Shown here one piece after another: positions 40,740-49,299 of a DNA stretch of 64,000 bases. How positions within the stretch are numbered: position 1 is the stretch's first letter; each line of letters starts with the position of its first letter. Source of the DNA: Aeolococcus sp035552595 (GTDB lineage Bacteria; Chloroflexota; Dormibacteria; Aeolococcales; Aeolococcaceae); assembly GCA_035552595.1 (NCBI GenBank), contig DASZKZ010000032.1, positions 25,435 through 89,434 of the forward strand. The letters are read 5' to 3'. The notes beneath the pieces were generated by a model. It was not told the DNA's origin, made no database searches, and was given only the letters and a program-made list of their open reading frames with translations. The translations under genes and the position numbers were made by a program.

Positions 40740-42881
40740 TCAGACCGCCTCTCGAGCGACCGTGTGCACGTCGCGCACGCCCTCGAGCCGTTCGAGCAGC
40801 CGGCTCAGCTGGGTGAGGTTGGCGATCTCGACGATGGTGGAGATCACGGCGGTGCGGTCGTCATAGACCTGGACGTCGGCCCCGGAGAGATTGATCTTGG
40901 ATTCCGCGATCACGGCCGCGATGTCGCGGAGCAGGCCGGTCCGGTCCCAGCCCTCGATCTTGATGCTGACCGGGTACACCTGGTCAATGCCGCGTTCCCA
41001 CTCGACCTCGACGATGCGGTCGGGGTCGGCGGCGTTGCGGACGTTGACGCAGTCGGCACGGTGGACGGTGACGCCCTTGCCCCGCGTGATGTAGCCGCGG
41101 ATCGCGTCTCCGGCCAGCGGCTTGCAGCATTGCGCGAGCGTGGTGAGCATGGCGGTCATGCCATGGACACGGACGTGCCCGTTGCTGGCCGGGGCGGCGC
41201 TGGTGAGGGGGATCCCCAGCACGGTGGTCTCGCTGCTCTGGTCCGGGGATTCGCGGTCGCTGTAGCGCAGCACCACGCCACGCGCGCTGACGTCGCCGTA
41301 GCCGACCGCGGCCAGGAAGTCGTCGATGGTGTGGAACTTGAAGTCCTCGGCGAGCTCGAGGAGGCGATCGTCCTTGAGCGATCCGAGAGCCTGCTGACGG
41401 AGCCGCCGGAACTCCTTGTCGAGCTGCTCGCGCCCCTTCTGGACATTCTCCTCGCGACGCTCCTTCTTGAACCAGCTGCGGATCTTCTCCCGTGCGCTGC
41501 TGGTCTTGACGAAGCTCAGCCAGTCGCGGCTCGGTGCATGCGCGCCCTTGGTGGTCAGCACCTCCACGATGTCGCCGTTCTGGAGGCGATAGTCGAGCGG
41601 CACCATGCGGCTGTTGACCTTGGCGCCGATACAGTGGTGGCCCACGTCGGTGTGGACGCGGTAGGCGAAGTCCACAGGGGTGCTCCCCATGGGCAGCGAG
41701 CGCACGTCGCCCTTGGGGGTGAAGACGAAGACCTCGTCCTGGAAGATGTCGACCTTGACGGTGTCGACGAAGGCCTCGGCGTCGAGCACCTCCTTCTGCC
41801 AATCCATGAGCAGCCGCAACCATCCGTAGCGCTCGTCGAAGCGGGTCTGCTGGGCCCCCTCCTTGTAATGCCAGTGGGCGGCTATGCCGTACTCGGCGGT
41901 GGTGTGCATCTCCTGGGTGCGGATCTGCACCTCCATGGGCTCGCCGGTGTGCGACACCACCGTGGTGTGCAGGGACTGATAGCCATTTCCCTTGGGCATG
42001 GCGATGTAGTCCTTGAAGCGACCCGGGATCGGCTTCCACAGCGAGTGCACGGTGCCCAGCGCGCCATAGCAGTCCTTGATGGTCTCGACCAGGATGCGCA
42101 GGGCGATGAGGTCGTAGATCTCCTCGAAATCCTTGTGGGTCCGCTCCATCTTGTCGTGGATGCTGAAGATGTGCTTGGGCCGTCCGGAGATCTCCGCTGT
42201 GATCCCCAGCCGCTCGAACTCGCGGCGGAGGATCTCGGTGATGTCGCTGATGAAGCTGCCCCGCTCCTCGGCGGCCTTGCTCACCTTGGCGGCGACCGCC
42301 CGGTAGTTGTCGGGGTCGAGCTGCGCGAAGGCGAGATCCTCGAGCTCTCCCTTGACCTGCCAGATCCCCAGGCGATGGGCCAGCGGCGCATAGATGTCGA
42401 GCGTTTCGCGGGAGATGCGCAGGCGGCGCTCCTCGGTGTGGGCCTCGACGGTGCGCATGTTGTGGAGCCGGTCGCCGAGCTTGATGAGCACCACCCTGAT
42501 GTCCTCGGCCATGGCCACCAGCATCTTGCGGATGTTCTCGGCCTGGGCCTGTTCGCGAGTGTGGACGTGGATCTTGCCCAGCTTGGTGACGCCGTCGACC
42601 AGCTTGGCGACGTGGTCGCCGAACTCCTCGCGGAGCTGCTCGCGGGTGACATCGGTGTCCTCGACGGTGTCGTGCAGGACGGCGGCGACCAGGGTGTCGG
42701 CGTCGAGGCGGAGGTCGGCGAGGATCCCGGCGACGGCCACGGGGTGGCTGACGTAGGGCTCGCCGCTGAGGCGCGACTGTCCCTGGTGGGCGCGCTCGGC
42801 CACCGTGTAGGCGCGCTGCAGCACCTCTCGCTCCTCCTCGCGGAGGTACGAGGCTTTGGAGAGGAGCTCGCTGATCACCAT
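40740..42881 (-). CDS. rel: Bifunctional (p)ppGpp synthetase/hydrolase Rel
   Basis: Long RelA/SpoT homologue controlling the stringent response. The HD hydrolase domain is intact (SGEPYVSHP, VAAVLHDTVEDTD). The synthetase domain follows with RFKDYIAMPKGNGYQSLHT; the RFKD signature marks bifunctional Rel/SpoT rather than synthetase-only RelA. A TGS domain (VFVFTPKGDVRSLPMGSTP), helical/zinc-finger region (CCKPLAGDAIRGYITRGKG) and C-terminal ACT domain complete it. ATG 42881 gives 713 residues; ATG 42893 is also possible. A SigB-type promoter overlaps the region just before the start and favours 42881. hisS and aspS follow. Confidence 0.95.
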   Translation of the reverse strand: MVISELLSKASYLREEEREVLQRAYTVAERAHQGQSRLSGEPYVSHPVAVAGILADLRLDADTLVAAVLHDTVEDTDVTREQLREEFGDHVAKLVDGVTKLGKIHVHTREQAQAENIRKMLVAMAEDIRVVLIKLGDRLHNMRTVEAHTEERRLRISRETLDIYAPLAHRLGIWQVKGELEDLAFAQLDPDNYRAVAAKVSKAAEERGSFISDITEILRREFERLGITAEISGRPKHIFSIHDKMERTHKDFEEIYDLIALRILVETIKDCYGALGTVHSLWKPIPGRFKDYIAMPKGNGYQSLHTTVVSHTGEPMEVQIRTQEMHTTAEYGIAAHWHYKEGAQQTRFDERYGWLRLLMDWQKEVLDAEAFVDTVKVDIFQDEVFVFTPKGDVRSLPMGSTPVDFAYRVHTDVGHHCIGAKVNSRMVPLDYRLQNGDIVEVLTTKGAHAPSRDWLSFVKTSSAREKIRSWFKKERREENVQKGREQLDKEFRRLRQQALGSLKDDRLLELAEDFKFHTIDDFLAAVGYGDVSARGVVLRYSDRESPDQSSETTVLGIPLTSAAPASNGHVRVHGMTAMLTTLAQCCKPLAGDAIRGYITRGKGVTVHRADCVNVRNAADPDRIVEVEWERGIDQVYPVSIKIEGWDRTGLLRDIAAVIAESKINLSGADVQVYDDRTAVISTIVEIANLTQLSRLLERLEGVRDVHTVAREAV

Positions 42882-42894
42882 CTCCCTGATCATG

Positions 42895-42920
42895 GTACCC
42901 GCGTCAGGGCGAGATCGAAC
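42895..42920 (-). promoter_or_regulatory. SigB/SigF-type promoter of rel
   Basis: On the minus strand GTTCGA (42920-42915), 14 bases, then GGGTAC (42900-42895). It has the same spacing and the same -10 hexamer as the promoter of the anti-sigma/sigma operon 6 kb away, and both spacers carry CTGAC at the same position. It fills the 46-base gap between the GGDEF-EAL gene and rel. The predicted transcript begins near 42888, after ATG 42893, so translation would then use ATG 42881. Confidence 0.55.
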
Positions 42921-42939
42921 TCGGTCCCGCACCAGGGTG

Positions 42940-44964
42940 TCAGCGGTGTGTCGACCTCGCGCGAAGGCTGGCCCGGCGCGGCCGGAGCCCGCTGAGGGCG
43001 GCACGGCCCGCCAGGGCGGCGCCGACATCCTCCAGCCCGGCGGCCACGGTCGGCTTGCCCAACCCGAAACCCTGCCCGAACTGGATGCCCGCCTCCTTCA
43101 TGAGATCGGCGACGAACTCGTTCTCGACCCCCTCGGCGATGACCACCGCTCCGCTGGTGCGAGCGAAGGCCATGGTGGCCTCCATGGCGGCGTGTGACCC
43201 CATCCGGCTCGAGGTCATGGTCAGGCTTCGCCCCAGCTTGAGATATTCGCTTCCCGAGGAGGCGAGCAGCTCCAGGGTGGAGTGGCCCTCGCCGACGTCA
43301 TCGAGCGCGAAACGGACTCGCTCCGCGCGGTATGACGCCAGGACGCGACGGAGCGCCGCGTAGTCGCGAATGCGCTCGTGCTCGGTGATCTCGATGACCA
43401 CACTGCGCGGCGTCCGATCCACCGATCTCAAGAGCAGCAGCAGCTGATCGACCCCATGGATGGGATCGAGGAGAGCGGCCGCGCTCATGTTGAGGAACAG
43501 GGCGGTCCCCATCGGCAGGGTCCTGGCGTCCTCGACCGCCCGTCGCCGGCAGACCCAGTCGAGATCGCGAATCTGGCCACCGACGCGGGCTGCTTCGAAG
43601 ACGTCCTCCACGCTGTCCATGGCCGCAAACCCCTCTGGGCGCGCCAGGGCTTCGTAGCCCATCACCGTCCCGTCGACGAGGTTGACGATGGGTTGGAACA
43701 TGGTGATGAGCGGGCCGCCGTCGAGGATTCGCATGACCACGTCGGAGTAGGACCTGTCCGCGATGTCGCCGGCCTCTCCGCGCTCGTAGGAGCAGCCCTC
43801 GACCCGATCGCCTCCGCCATGCTTGGCCTTATACAGGCTCTCATCGGCCCGCTGCCACACCGACACGGGGTCGGCGCCGGTGGGCGCAGCACTCCATCCG
43901 GCGGCGATGCGCACCGGCCCGCTGGGCAGCACCAGCGCGTGCACCGCCAGGCGCATGCGCTCGGCCACGAGCGCAGCACCGAACACGCCCACCCCGGGAA
44001 GCAGCGCCGCGAACTCGTCGCCGCCGACGCGCGCCAGCACGTCCCAACCACGCACCACCAGCCCCAGCGTGTTGCCAACCGTGCGCAGCAGCGCATCCCC
44101 GGCGGGGTGGCCGTAGGTGTCGTTGGTCTCCTTGAGACGGTCGACATCGATGGACAGCACAGCGAACGGCTCGCGCGGGATGGTGCGCAGGGCACGGTCG
44201 AACTCCCGGCGGTTCTTCAGGCCGGTGAGCGAGTCGGTCGAGGCCAGCGCGGAGAGCTCCCTGGCGGCTTCGTGGATGGCGCCTTCGGCGCGCACCCGCT
44301 CGAAGAAACGCCCGATGTGATGGCAGGCGATGGGGATGGCGTCGAGCACGTCGCGGGCCGCGCGGTCCAGGCTCTCGCTGAAGACGACGAGCGCCCCCAC
44401 CACTCCGATGCTGGTTCGGATCGGGAAGGCCAGGCTCGTCCGCAGACCCAGGGCGTCGGCCTCGGCGCCGCGCTCTCCACCCGTGTTGGGGTCGCTCAGG
44501 GCGGTGCTGGATCCCCTTCCCGTGCGCACCACCCGTCCCACGAACGCCGGCGCGGCATCTCCGCTCAGGGGCCTGCCGGCAGCGTGGAAGGTCCGGGACT
44601 GGTGCGACCCATCGGACGATGAGTAGCGCAGCTCGACGTCACGAGCCTCACCCATGACCAGCCAGATCTCCCCAACGCGTCCGCCGAGCGCGGTCGTGAC
44701 CATGTCGAGGCTCTGCTGGATCGCGTCGTCCATGTCGGCTGACTCGTTGAAGAGGGTCAGCATGGCCAGCAACAGCGAATCGCCGCTGGCCATCGCCATG
44801 AGGTGAAGCTGCGGGTCGGCCCCGCCCGCGGTGAGGCGAACCCGGCTGTAGCCCCCGGTCCGAGCGAATCGCTCGGGAGCTGCGCGCACGTCCAATCGGT
44901 CGGGCCGGGGCATGGGCACAGGTGGTGGCCTCGTAGGGGGTGTTGGGGCAACGCCGTCGCTCAT
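42940..44964 (-). CDS. GAF-GGDEF-EAL cyclic-di-GMP turnover protein
   Basis: A 674-residue cytoplasmic signalling protein. A GAF sensor domain occupies about residues 65-225. A diguanylate cyclase domain follows with intact GGDEF (314-318) and the inhibitory I-site RGWD (305-308). The EAL phosphodiesterase domain has YEALARPEG (437-445), NMSAAALL, EITEHE, ALDDVGEGHS and AEGVEN. The usual KxD after the DDFG motif reads LKLGRS, so its aspartate is Gly; hydrolysis could be weakened. It starts with ATG and lies directly upstream of rel, linking two nucleotide second-messenger enzymes in space. Confidence 0.92.
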   Translation of the reverse strand: MSDGVAPTPPTRPPPVPMPRPDRLDVRAAPERFARTGGYSRVRLTAGGADPQLHLMAMASGDSLLLAMLTLFNESADMDDAIQQSLDMVTTALGGRVGEIWLVMGEARDVELRYSSSDGSHQSRTFHAAGRPLSGDAAPAFVGRVVRTGRGSSTALSDPNTGGERGAEADALGLRTSLAFPIRTSIGVVGALVVFSESLDRAARDVLDAIPIACHHIGRFFERVRAEGAIHEAARELSALASTDSLTGLKNRREFDRALRTIPREPFAVLSIDVDRLKETNDTYGHPAGDALLRTVGNTLGLVVRGWDVLARVGGDEFAALLPGVGVFGAALVAERMRLAVHALVLPSGPVRIAAGWSAAPTGADPVSVWQRADESLYKAKHGGGDRVEGCSYERGEAGDIADRSYSDVVMRILDGGPLITMFQPIVNLVDGTVMGYEALARPEGFAAMDSVEDVFEAARVGGQIRDLDWVCRRRAVEDARTLPMGTALFLNMSAAALLDPIHGVDQLLLLLRSVDRTPRSVVIEITEHERIRDYAALRRVLASYRAERVRFALDDVGEGHSTLELLASSGSEYLKLGRSLTMTSSRMGSHAAMEATMAFARTSGAVVIAEGVENEFVADLMKEAGIQFGQGFGLGKPTVAAGLEDVGAALAGRAALSGLRPRRASLRARSTHR

Positions 44965-45045
44965 GCCACGATGGCGCGCTCGGCGTTTTGCCGTCTGTTC
45001 GCAGCCGTACTCAGCGATCGGCTCGATACACGATCGTGTCAGGGC

Positions 45046-46500
45046 TCAGTAGGCGCGGGCGATCAGCGCGACGTCGTCAGCTGGCTGACCACAGGCCAGG
45101 CAGGGCGCTCCGTCGGCACTGCGATCGGCGCGCAGGATGCGGACGGTGGCCGCGTGCACCGCCGCCTTGATCGCGACCTCGCACTCGGGTCGGTTGCAGA
45201 ACGGTCCGCTGGCGAACACCGGTTGCTCGGCGAACGCCCCCACCAGCTCGCCGATCGAGGTGACCTCGACGCTGCGCTCGTCGAGGAGCTTCTGGGCGCG
45301 GGAGCGGATCGCCGACTGCGCCTCCTCGAGCAGGGCTGGGAGGCGCGCCCCCAGCCCGTCCACAGGGACCACCGCCTGCTCGCCGTCGACCCGCCGCACC
45401 AGGGTGACGCTGCCGCCGGCCAGGTCCTTGGCGCCCACCGTGATGCGCAGCGGCACTCCGCGCAGCTCCCAGTGAGCGAACTTCTCACCGGGGCGCATGC
45501 CCTCACGGCGATCCACTCGCAGGCGCACGTCCGCGGCGGCCTCGCGCTCGATGCGCGCGCAGGCATCCTCGACCAGGCCGGCGGCTGCCTCGTCGTTGCT
45601 GCGCGTGATCGGCACCACCACCACCTGGATGGGAGCCACGCGCGGAGGGATGATCAGCCCGACCTCGTCGCCGTGGGCCATGATCAACCCGCCGATGATC
45701 CGTGTGGAGAGGCCCCACGACGTCTGAAACGGGTGCTGCTCCTGGTTCTGCCGGTCCGTGTACCTGATCCCGTACGCGGTGGTGAAGTTCTGCGCGAGGT
45801 GATGCGACGTCCCCGCCTGCAGCGCCCAGCCGTCGGACATCATGGCCTCGATGCTCAGGGTGTAGCGGGCGCCGGCGAACTTCTCCGACTCGGTCTTGCG
45901 ACCCTTGATCACCGGGATCGCCAGCCAGTCCTCGGCCAGCTCCCGATAGCACTCCAGCATCGTGTCGACCTCGGCGGCGGCCTCCTCGTCGGTGACGTGG
46001 AAGGTGTGCCCCTCCTGCCAGAGAAACTCGGTGGTGCGCAGGAACAGCCGGGTGCGCTTCTCCCAGCGGCACACGTTGACCCACTGGTTGATGAGCACGG
46101 GCAGGTCGCGCCAGGAGTGGATCCAGTCCGCGTACATGGAGCAGATGATCGTCTCGCTGGTCGGCCGGATCGCCAGCCGCTCCTCGAGCTCCTTGTCGCC
46201 GCCGTGGGTCACCCAGGCAACCTCGGGCGCGAAGCCCTCGACGTGCTGTGCCTCCTTGGCGAGGTAGCTCTCCGGGATGAAAAGCGGGAAGTACATGTTC
46301 TCGTGCCCGGTGCGCTTGATCATCCCGTCCAGCGCATCGCGGGTGCGCTCCCAGAGGGCATAGCCATAGGGGCGGATCACCATGCAGCCCCGCACCGGCG
46401 TGTAGTCGGCGAGCTCGGCGCGACGCACCACGTCGACGTACCAGCGGTCGAAGTCCTCGCTCTTGGAGGCGATCTGACGGGAGCTGCGCTCAGTGGCCAT
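45046..46500 (-). CDS. proS: Prolyl-tRNA synthetase, archaeal/eukaryal type
   Basis: Charges tRNA-Pro. The 484-residue protein is the type without the bacterial editing insertion. Motif 1 lies near GCMVIRPYGYALWERTRD, motif 2 is CRWEKRTRLFLRTTEFLWQEGHT, and TSHHLAQNFTTAYGIRY with TSWGLSTRIIGGLIMAHGD complete the core. A C-terminal zinc-binding domain follows (FCNRPECE, APCLACGQ) ending in the conserved Tyr-terminated tail (IARAY). ATG 46500. In related genomes proS often follows ispG directly; here the ABC transporter genes separate them. Confidence 0.95.
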   Translation of the reverse strand: MATERSSRQIASKSEDFDRWYVDVVRRAELADYTPVRGCMVIRPYGYALWERTRDALDGMIKRTGHENMYFPLFIPESYLAKEAQHVEGFAPEVAWVTHGGDKELEERLAIRPTSETIICSMYADWIHSWRDLPVLINQWVNVCRWEKRTRLFLRTTEFLWQEGHTFHVTDEEAAAEVDTMLECYRELAEDWLAIPVIKGRKTESEKFAGARYTLSIEAMMSDGWALQAGTSHHLAQNFTTAYGIRYTDRQNQEQHPFQTSWGLSTRIIGGLIMAHGDEVGLIIPPRVAPIQVVVVPITRSNDEAAAGLVEDACARIEREAAADVRLRVDRREGMRPGEKFAHWELRGVPLRITVGAKDLAGGSVTLVRRVDGEQAVVPVDGLGARLPALLEEAQSAIRSRAQKLLDERSVEVTSIGELVGAFAEQPVFASGPFCNRPECEVAIKAAVHAATVRILRADRSADGAPCLACGQPADDVALIARAY

Positions 46501-46515
46501 GGCGGCCGAGTATAG

Positions 46516-46551
46516 GGACGCCCCGGTGACGGTCAGTCGACCGGGGCGTCC
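46516..46551 (-). terminator. Strong GC-rich stem-loop between the binding-protein gene and proS
   Basis: Perfect 12-bp inverted repeat GGACGCCCCGGT (46516-46527) / ACCGGGGCGTCC (46540-46551) with a 12-base loop, 21 bases after the stop of the binding-protein gene. It lacks a U-tract, as is common for terminators in high-GC bacteria. On the minus strand CTATACT follows the stem immediately, only about ten bases before the proS ATG, and could be a -10 for a leaderless proS transcript. The hairpin therefore probably insulates proS from the transporter operon. Confidence 0.55.
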
Positions 46552-46572
46552 AGGCCGTGGTGGCGGTGGCGG

Positions 46573-47589
46573 CTAGTGCGCTGCCAGGTAGCTCCCGAAG
46601 GAGGAGAGCGTGTCGCCGAAGGTGCCGCGGTCGGCCGTCTTGATGGCGATGCCGTTGGTGTCGGTGAACTTGGTCTCGGAGGTCCAGCAGACGCCGCTGG
46701 GCGCGTCCTTCTGGGCCACGAAGTTGAACGCGGCGTCCAGCCCCGTGGGGAACGATCCCGTGGTCAGGCCCAGGTAGTCGGTCAGCTCGGTGCCTGTGTA
46801 CTGCCAGAGCATGTCGATGGTGCCGCTGGTGAGCGCCTGGCCGATGGCCTTGTCCTTGGCCTGGAACGTGTAGTCGACGGTGAAGCCGTGAGCCTGCAGG
46901 ACCAGCTGGGTCATGGTGGCGAGCAGCTGCTCCTCGGCGAAGCCCTTGCTGCCGATCTTGACGTGCGCTCCGTTGCCGCTCGACCCCGAGGGGGCCGCGC
47001 AGCCTGTGCCGCTGCCGTTGGTCCCCCCGCCGCCGCTGTAGCTGGCCGAGAGGAACCCGTTTTGCGAGAGCCAGGCCTGGGCCACGTCGGACACCTTCTG
47101 GTTCTGGATCTCGACCTTGGCGTTGAGCGAGACCATGGTGGCCGTATCCAGCTTGGCGGCCACGGGAGCCATCAGGTTGGCGATGGCGGGGTACTGCTGG
47201 AGCACGCTCTGGCGCACCACCAGGCCCGCGTTGTCCGGCGGGAAGAGGTTCTTGTCGTCCTTGAGGACATAGAGGTTGTTGGCCTGGATCGCCGAGTCGG
47301 TGGTGAACACCTCACCGGCCGTGCACTGCCCGTTGGCGATGGTCTTCTCGGCGGTGTTGCCGATGTCGGTGTAGGTTGCCTTGCTGAAGGCGGAGTTGTA
47401 GGTCTTCTCCAGCCCGGGCAGCCCGTCCGGCCTGGTGCGGAACTCGGACAGGATGCAGATCTTGATCGACGACGCGCTGGGCCCTCCGCCTCCCCCGCTG
47501 CTTGTCGTGGTGTTGTTGTTGCTGCTGCCACAGGACGCCACCGTCCCGGAGATGGCGAGCGCCATCGCTGCTATGGCCTTTCGATTCAT
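46573..47589 (-). CDS. Glycine-betaine/proline-type ABC transporter binding lipoprotein, apparently circularly permuted OpuAC
   Basis: A 338-residue secreted lipoprotein: signal peptide with lipobox TVASC (Cys20) and a Ser/Asn/Gly linker. Residues ~45-181 (FRTRPDGLPGLEKTY, VFTTDSAIQANNLYVLKDD, FPPDNAGLVVRQSVL, VAQAWL) match the segment that normally ends OpuAC domains. After a Gly/Ser linker (184-208), residues ~209-338 (KIGSKGFAEEQLL, SGTIDMLWQYTGTEL, NGIAI) match the segment that normally begins them. The fold appears to be encoded in swapped order. ATG 47589 has a clear GGAGAGGAG site. It binds compatible solutes for the permeases encoded just upstream; ligand not determined. Confidence 0.85.
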   Translation of the reverse strand: MNRKAIAAMALAISGTVASCGSSNNNTTTSSGGGGGPSASSIKICILSEFRTRPDGLPGLEKTYNSAFSKATYTDIGNTAEKTIANGQCTAGEVFTTDSAIQANNLYVLKDDKNLFPPDNAGLVVRQSVLQQYPAIANLMAPVAAKLDTATMVSLNAKVEIQNQKVSDVAQAWLSQNGFLSASYSGGGGTNGSGTGCAAPSGSSGNGAHVKIGSKGFAEEQLLATMTQLVLQAHGFTVDYTFQAKDKAIGQALTSGTIDMLWQYTGTELTDYLGLTTGSFPTGLDAAFNFVAQKDAPSGVCWTSETKFTDTNGIAIKTADRGTFGDTLSSFGSYLAAH

Positions 47590-47605
47590 CGTGGTCTCCT
47601 CTCCT

Positions 47606-48364
47606 TCACGCTGTGATGTGTCGCGGAACCGTGATGCGCTCCACCAATGAGAGCGCCCAATCTGCAAGCAATGCCAGGGTGGCGACCATGACGGCCCCCA
47701 CGAAGATGATGCGGTTGGAGATGTTGATGCCGGATGCGATCACCACCCCGAGGCCTCCCCCTCCGATGAAGCTGCCGAGTGTAGCCGTCCCGATGATGAG
47801 CACGAGGGAGGTGCGCAGCCCTGCAAAGATCAGCTGCGACGCCAGCGGCAGCTGGACACGGAAGAGCGCCTGCCCGCTGGTCATTCCCATGCCCCGCGCA
47901 GCCTCCACGGCCGCGGGGTCCACGCTCTGGATGCCGGCGACGGTGTTGCGCAGCACAGGCAGCGCGCCGTAGGCGACCAGCGCGATGATGGTCGGCTCCT
48001 GGCCGAGGCCGAGAAAGGCGTAGAGGAGCACCAGGATGCCGATGCCCGGGACCGCCTGGCCGACGTTGGCGAGAAGGAAGACGAGCAGGCGGAGGGCGCG
48101 GCCCGCGCCGGCGATGAGGATTCCCAGCGGGACGAAGAGGGCGGCCACCACCGCGAAGGACACCGCCGAGAGCAAGACGTGCTCGACCAGCCGGGCCTGA
48201 AGGAAGTCGAGGTTGAGCACCTGATCGTCGGCGATCGATCCGCTGATCGTCTGGTAGAGGCCGAAGGAGATGGCCAGCCCCACCAGGATGACGATGGGTG
48301 TGGCCAGCACCCTGACCCGGGCAACGGCGAGGCGGCGCGGGTGGCGCGCCGGGGTCGCGCTCAT
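47606..48364 (-). CDS. Glycine-betaine/proline ABC transporter permease (OpuAB-like)
   Basis: Inner-membrane permease, 252 residues, about six helices, with the EAA loop VEAARGMGMTSGQALFRVQLPLA that contacts the ATPase. IGTATLGSFIGGGGLG marks the proline/betaine (OpuBB/ProW) branch. It has a longer N-terminal periplasmic segment than its partner permease. ATG start overlapping the ATPase gene stop (ATGA); the binding-protein gene starts 16 bases after its stop. With the second permease it likely forms the heterodimeric channel. Confidence 0.92.
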   Translation of the reverse strand: MSATPARHPRRLAVARVRVLATPIVILVGLAISFGLYQTISGSIADDQVLNLDFLQARLVEHVLLSAVSFAVVAALFVPLGILIAGAGRALRLLVFLLANVGQAVPGIGILVLLYAFLGLGQEPTIIALVAYGALPVLRNTVAGIQSVDPAAVEAARGMGMTSGQALFRVQLPLASQLIFAGLRTSLVLIIGTATLGSFIGGGGLGVVIASGINISNRIIFVGAVMVATLALLADWALSLVERITVPRHITA

Positions 48365-49299
48365 CGCGACGCCTTGCGGATGACGTCGGCGTCGACGATC
48401 CCCAGCGTGGCCCCCGCATCCATCACCTGCACCCGCCCATCGCTGGCGCGCAGCACGGCGTCGAGCGCATCCCGGAGCGTGGCACTCGCGTCGACGGTCT
48501 CGACCGGCGGCTGCTTGCCGTCGACCGGGGCGAGCGGGGCGTCGCGAACCTTGATGAGCGAGAGGCGGCGAACCATCCGTCCCTCCCCGAGGAAGTCCTT
48601 GACGAAATCGGAGGCGGGACGGGCGAGCAGCTCGGCCGGGGTGGCGTACTGCTGGAGCACGCCTCCCTGAGAGAAGAGCGCCACCCGGTCGCCGAGCCGG
48701 ATCGCCTCGTCGATGTCGTGGGTGACGAAGACGATCGTCTTGCGCACCACCTGCTGGAGGCGGAGGAGCTCGTTCTGGAGGCGCTCGCGCGCGATCGGGT
48801 CGATGGCCCCGAAGGGCTCGTCCATGAGGAGGATGTTGGGATCGACCCCGAGAGCTCGCGCCACCCCGACACGCTGCCGCTCACCGCCGCTGAGCTCAGC
48901 GGGAAGGCGCTTGGCGTAGTGCGCCGCCGGCAGCCCCACCAGCTCGAGAAGCTCGTCGACACGTGCGCTGATGCGCTGCTTGTCCCAACCGGCAAGGCGG
49001 GGAACGGTGGCGACGTTCTCGGCGACCGTGTAGTGCGGGAAGAGACCGATCTGCTGGATCACGTAGCCGATGGAGCGGCGCAGGACGTTGACGTCGACCG
49101 TGGCGGTGTCGCTGCCGTCGATGCTGATCGTCCCGGAGGTGGGCTCGATGAGACGGTTGATCATCTTCAGCGACGTGGTCTTGCCGCAGCCGGAAGGGCC
49201 GACGAAGATGACGATGTTGCCCGAGGGTATCTCCAGAGACAGCTCGTGCACGGCGTCGACATCCGCATAACGCTTGGTGACACGCTGGAAGGTGATCAC
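48361..49299 (-). CDS. Glycine-betaine/proline ABC transporter ATP-binding protein (OpuAA-like)
   Basis: The 312-residue ATPase powers the importer. Walker A is FVGPSGCGKTTSL, the Q-loop IGYVIQQIGLFPHYTV, the signature ELSGGERQRVGVARAL, Walker B ILLMDEPFGAIDP, and the H-loop VFVTHDIDEA. A C-terminal region of ~75 residues resembles a CBS module (TLRDALDAVLRASDGRVQVMD), which in OpuA senses ionic strength. Only one CBS-like repeat is evident. GTG at 49299 overlaps the upstream permease stop (GTGA). Confidence 0.94.
   Translation of the reverse strand: MITFQRVTKRYADVDAVHELSLEIPSGNIVIFVGPSGCGKTTSLKMINRLIEPTSGTISIDGSDTATVDVNVLRRSIGYVIQQIGLFPHYTVAENVATVPRLAGWDKQRISARVDELLELVGLPAAHYAKRLPAELSGGERQRVGVARALGVDPNILLMDEPFGAIDPIARERLQNELLRLQQVVRKTIVFVTHDIDEAIRLGDRVALFSQGGVLQQYATPAELLARPASDFVKDFLGEGRMVRRLSLIKVRDAPLAPVDGKQPPVETVDASATLRDALDAVLRASDGRVQVMDAGATLGIVDADVIRKASR

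Noticed and set aside
40500..42995. Plus-strand open frame of 831 codons opposite rel
   Set aside because: Exactly antisense to the well-supported rel gene; His/Gly/Val/Asp-rich composition is typical of GC-rich shadow frames and has no motif.
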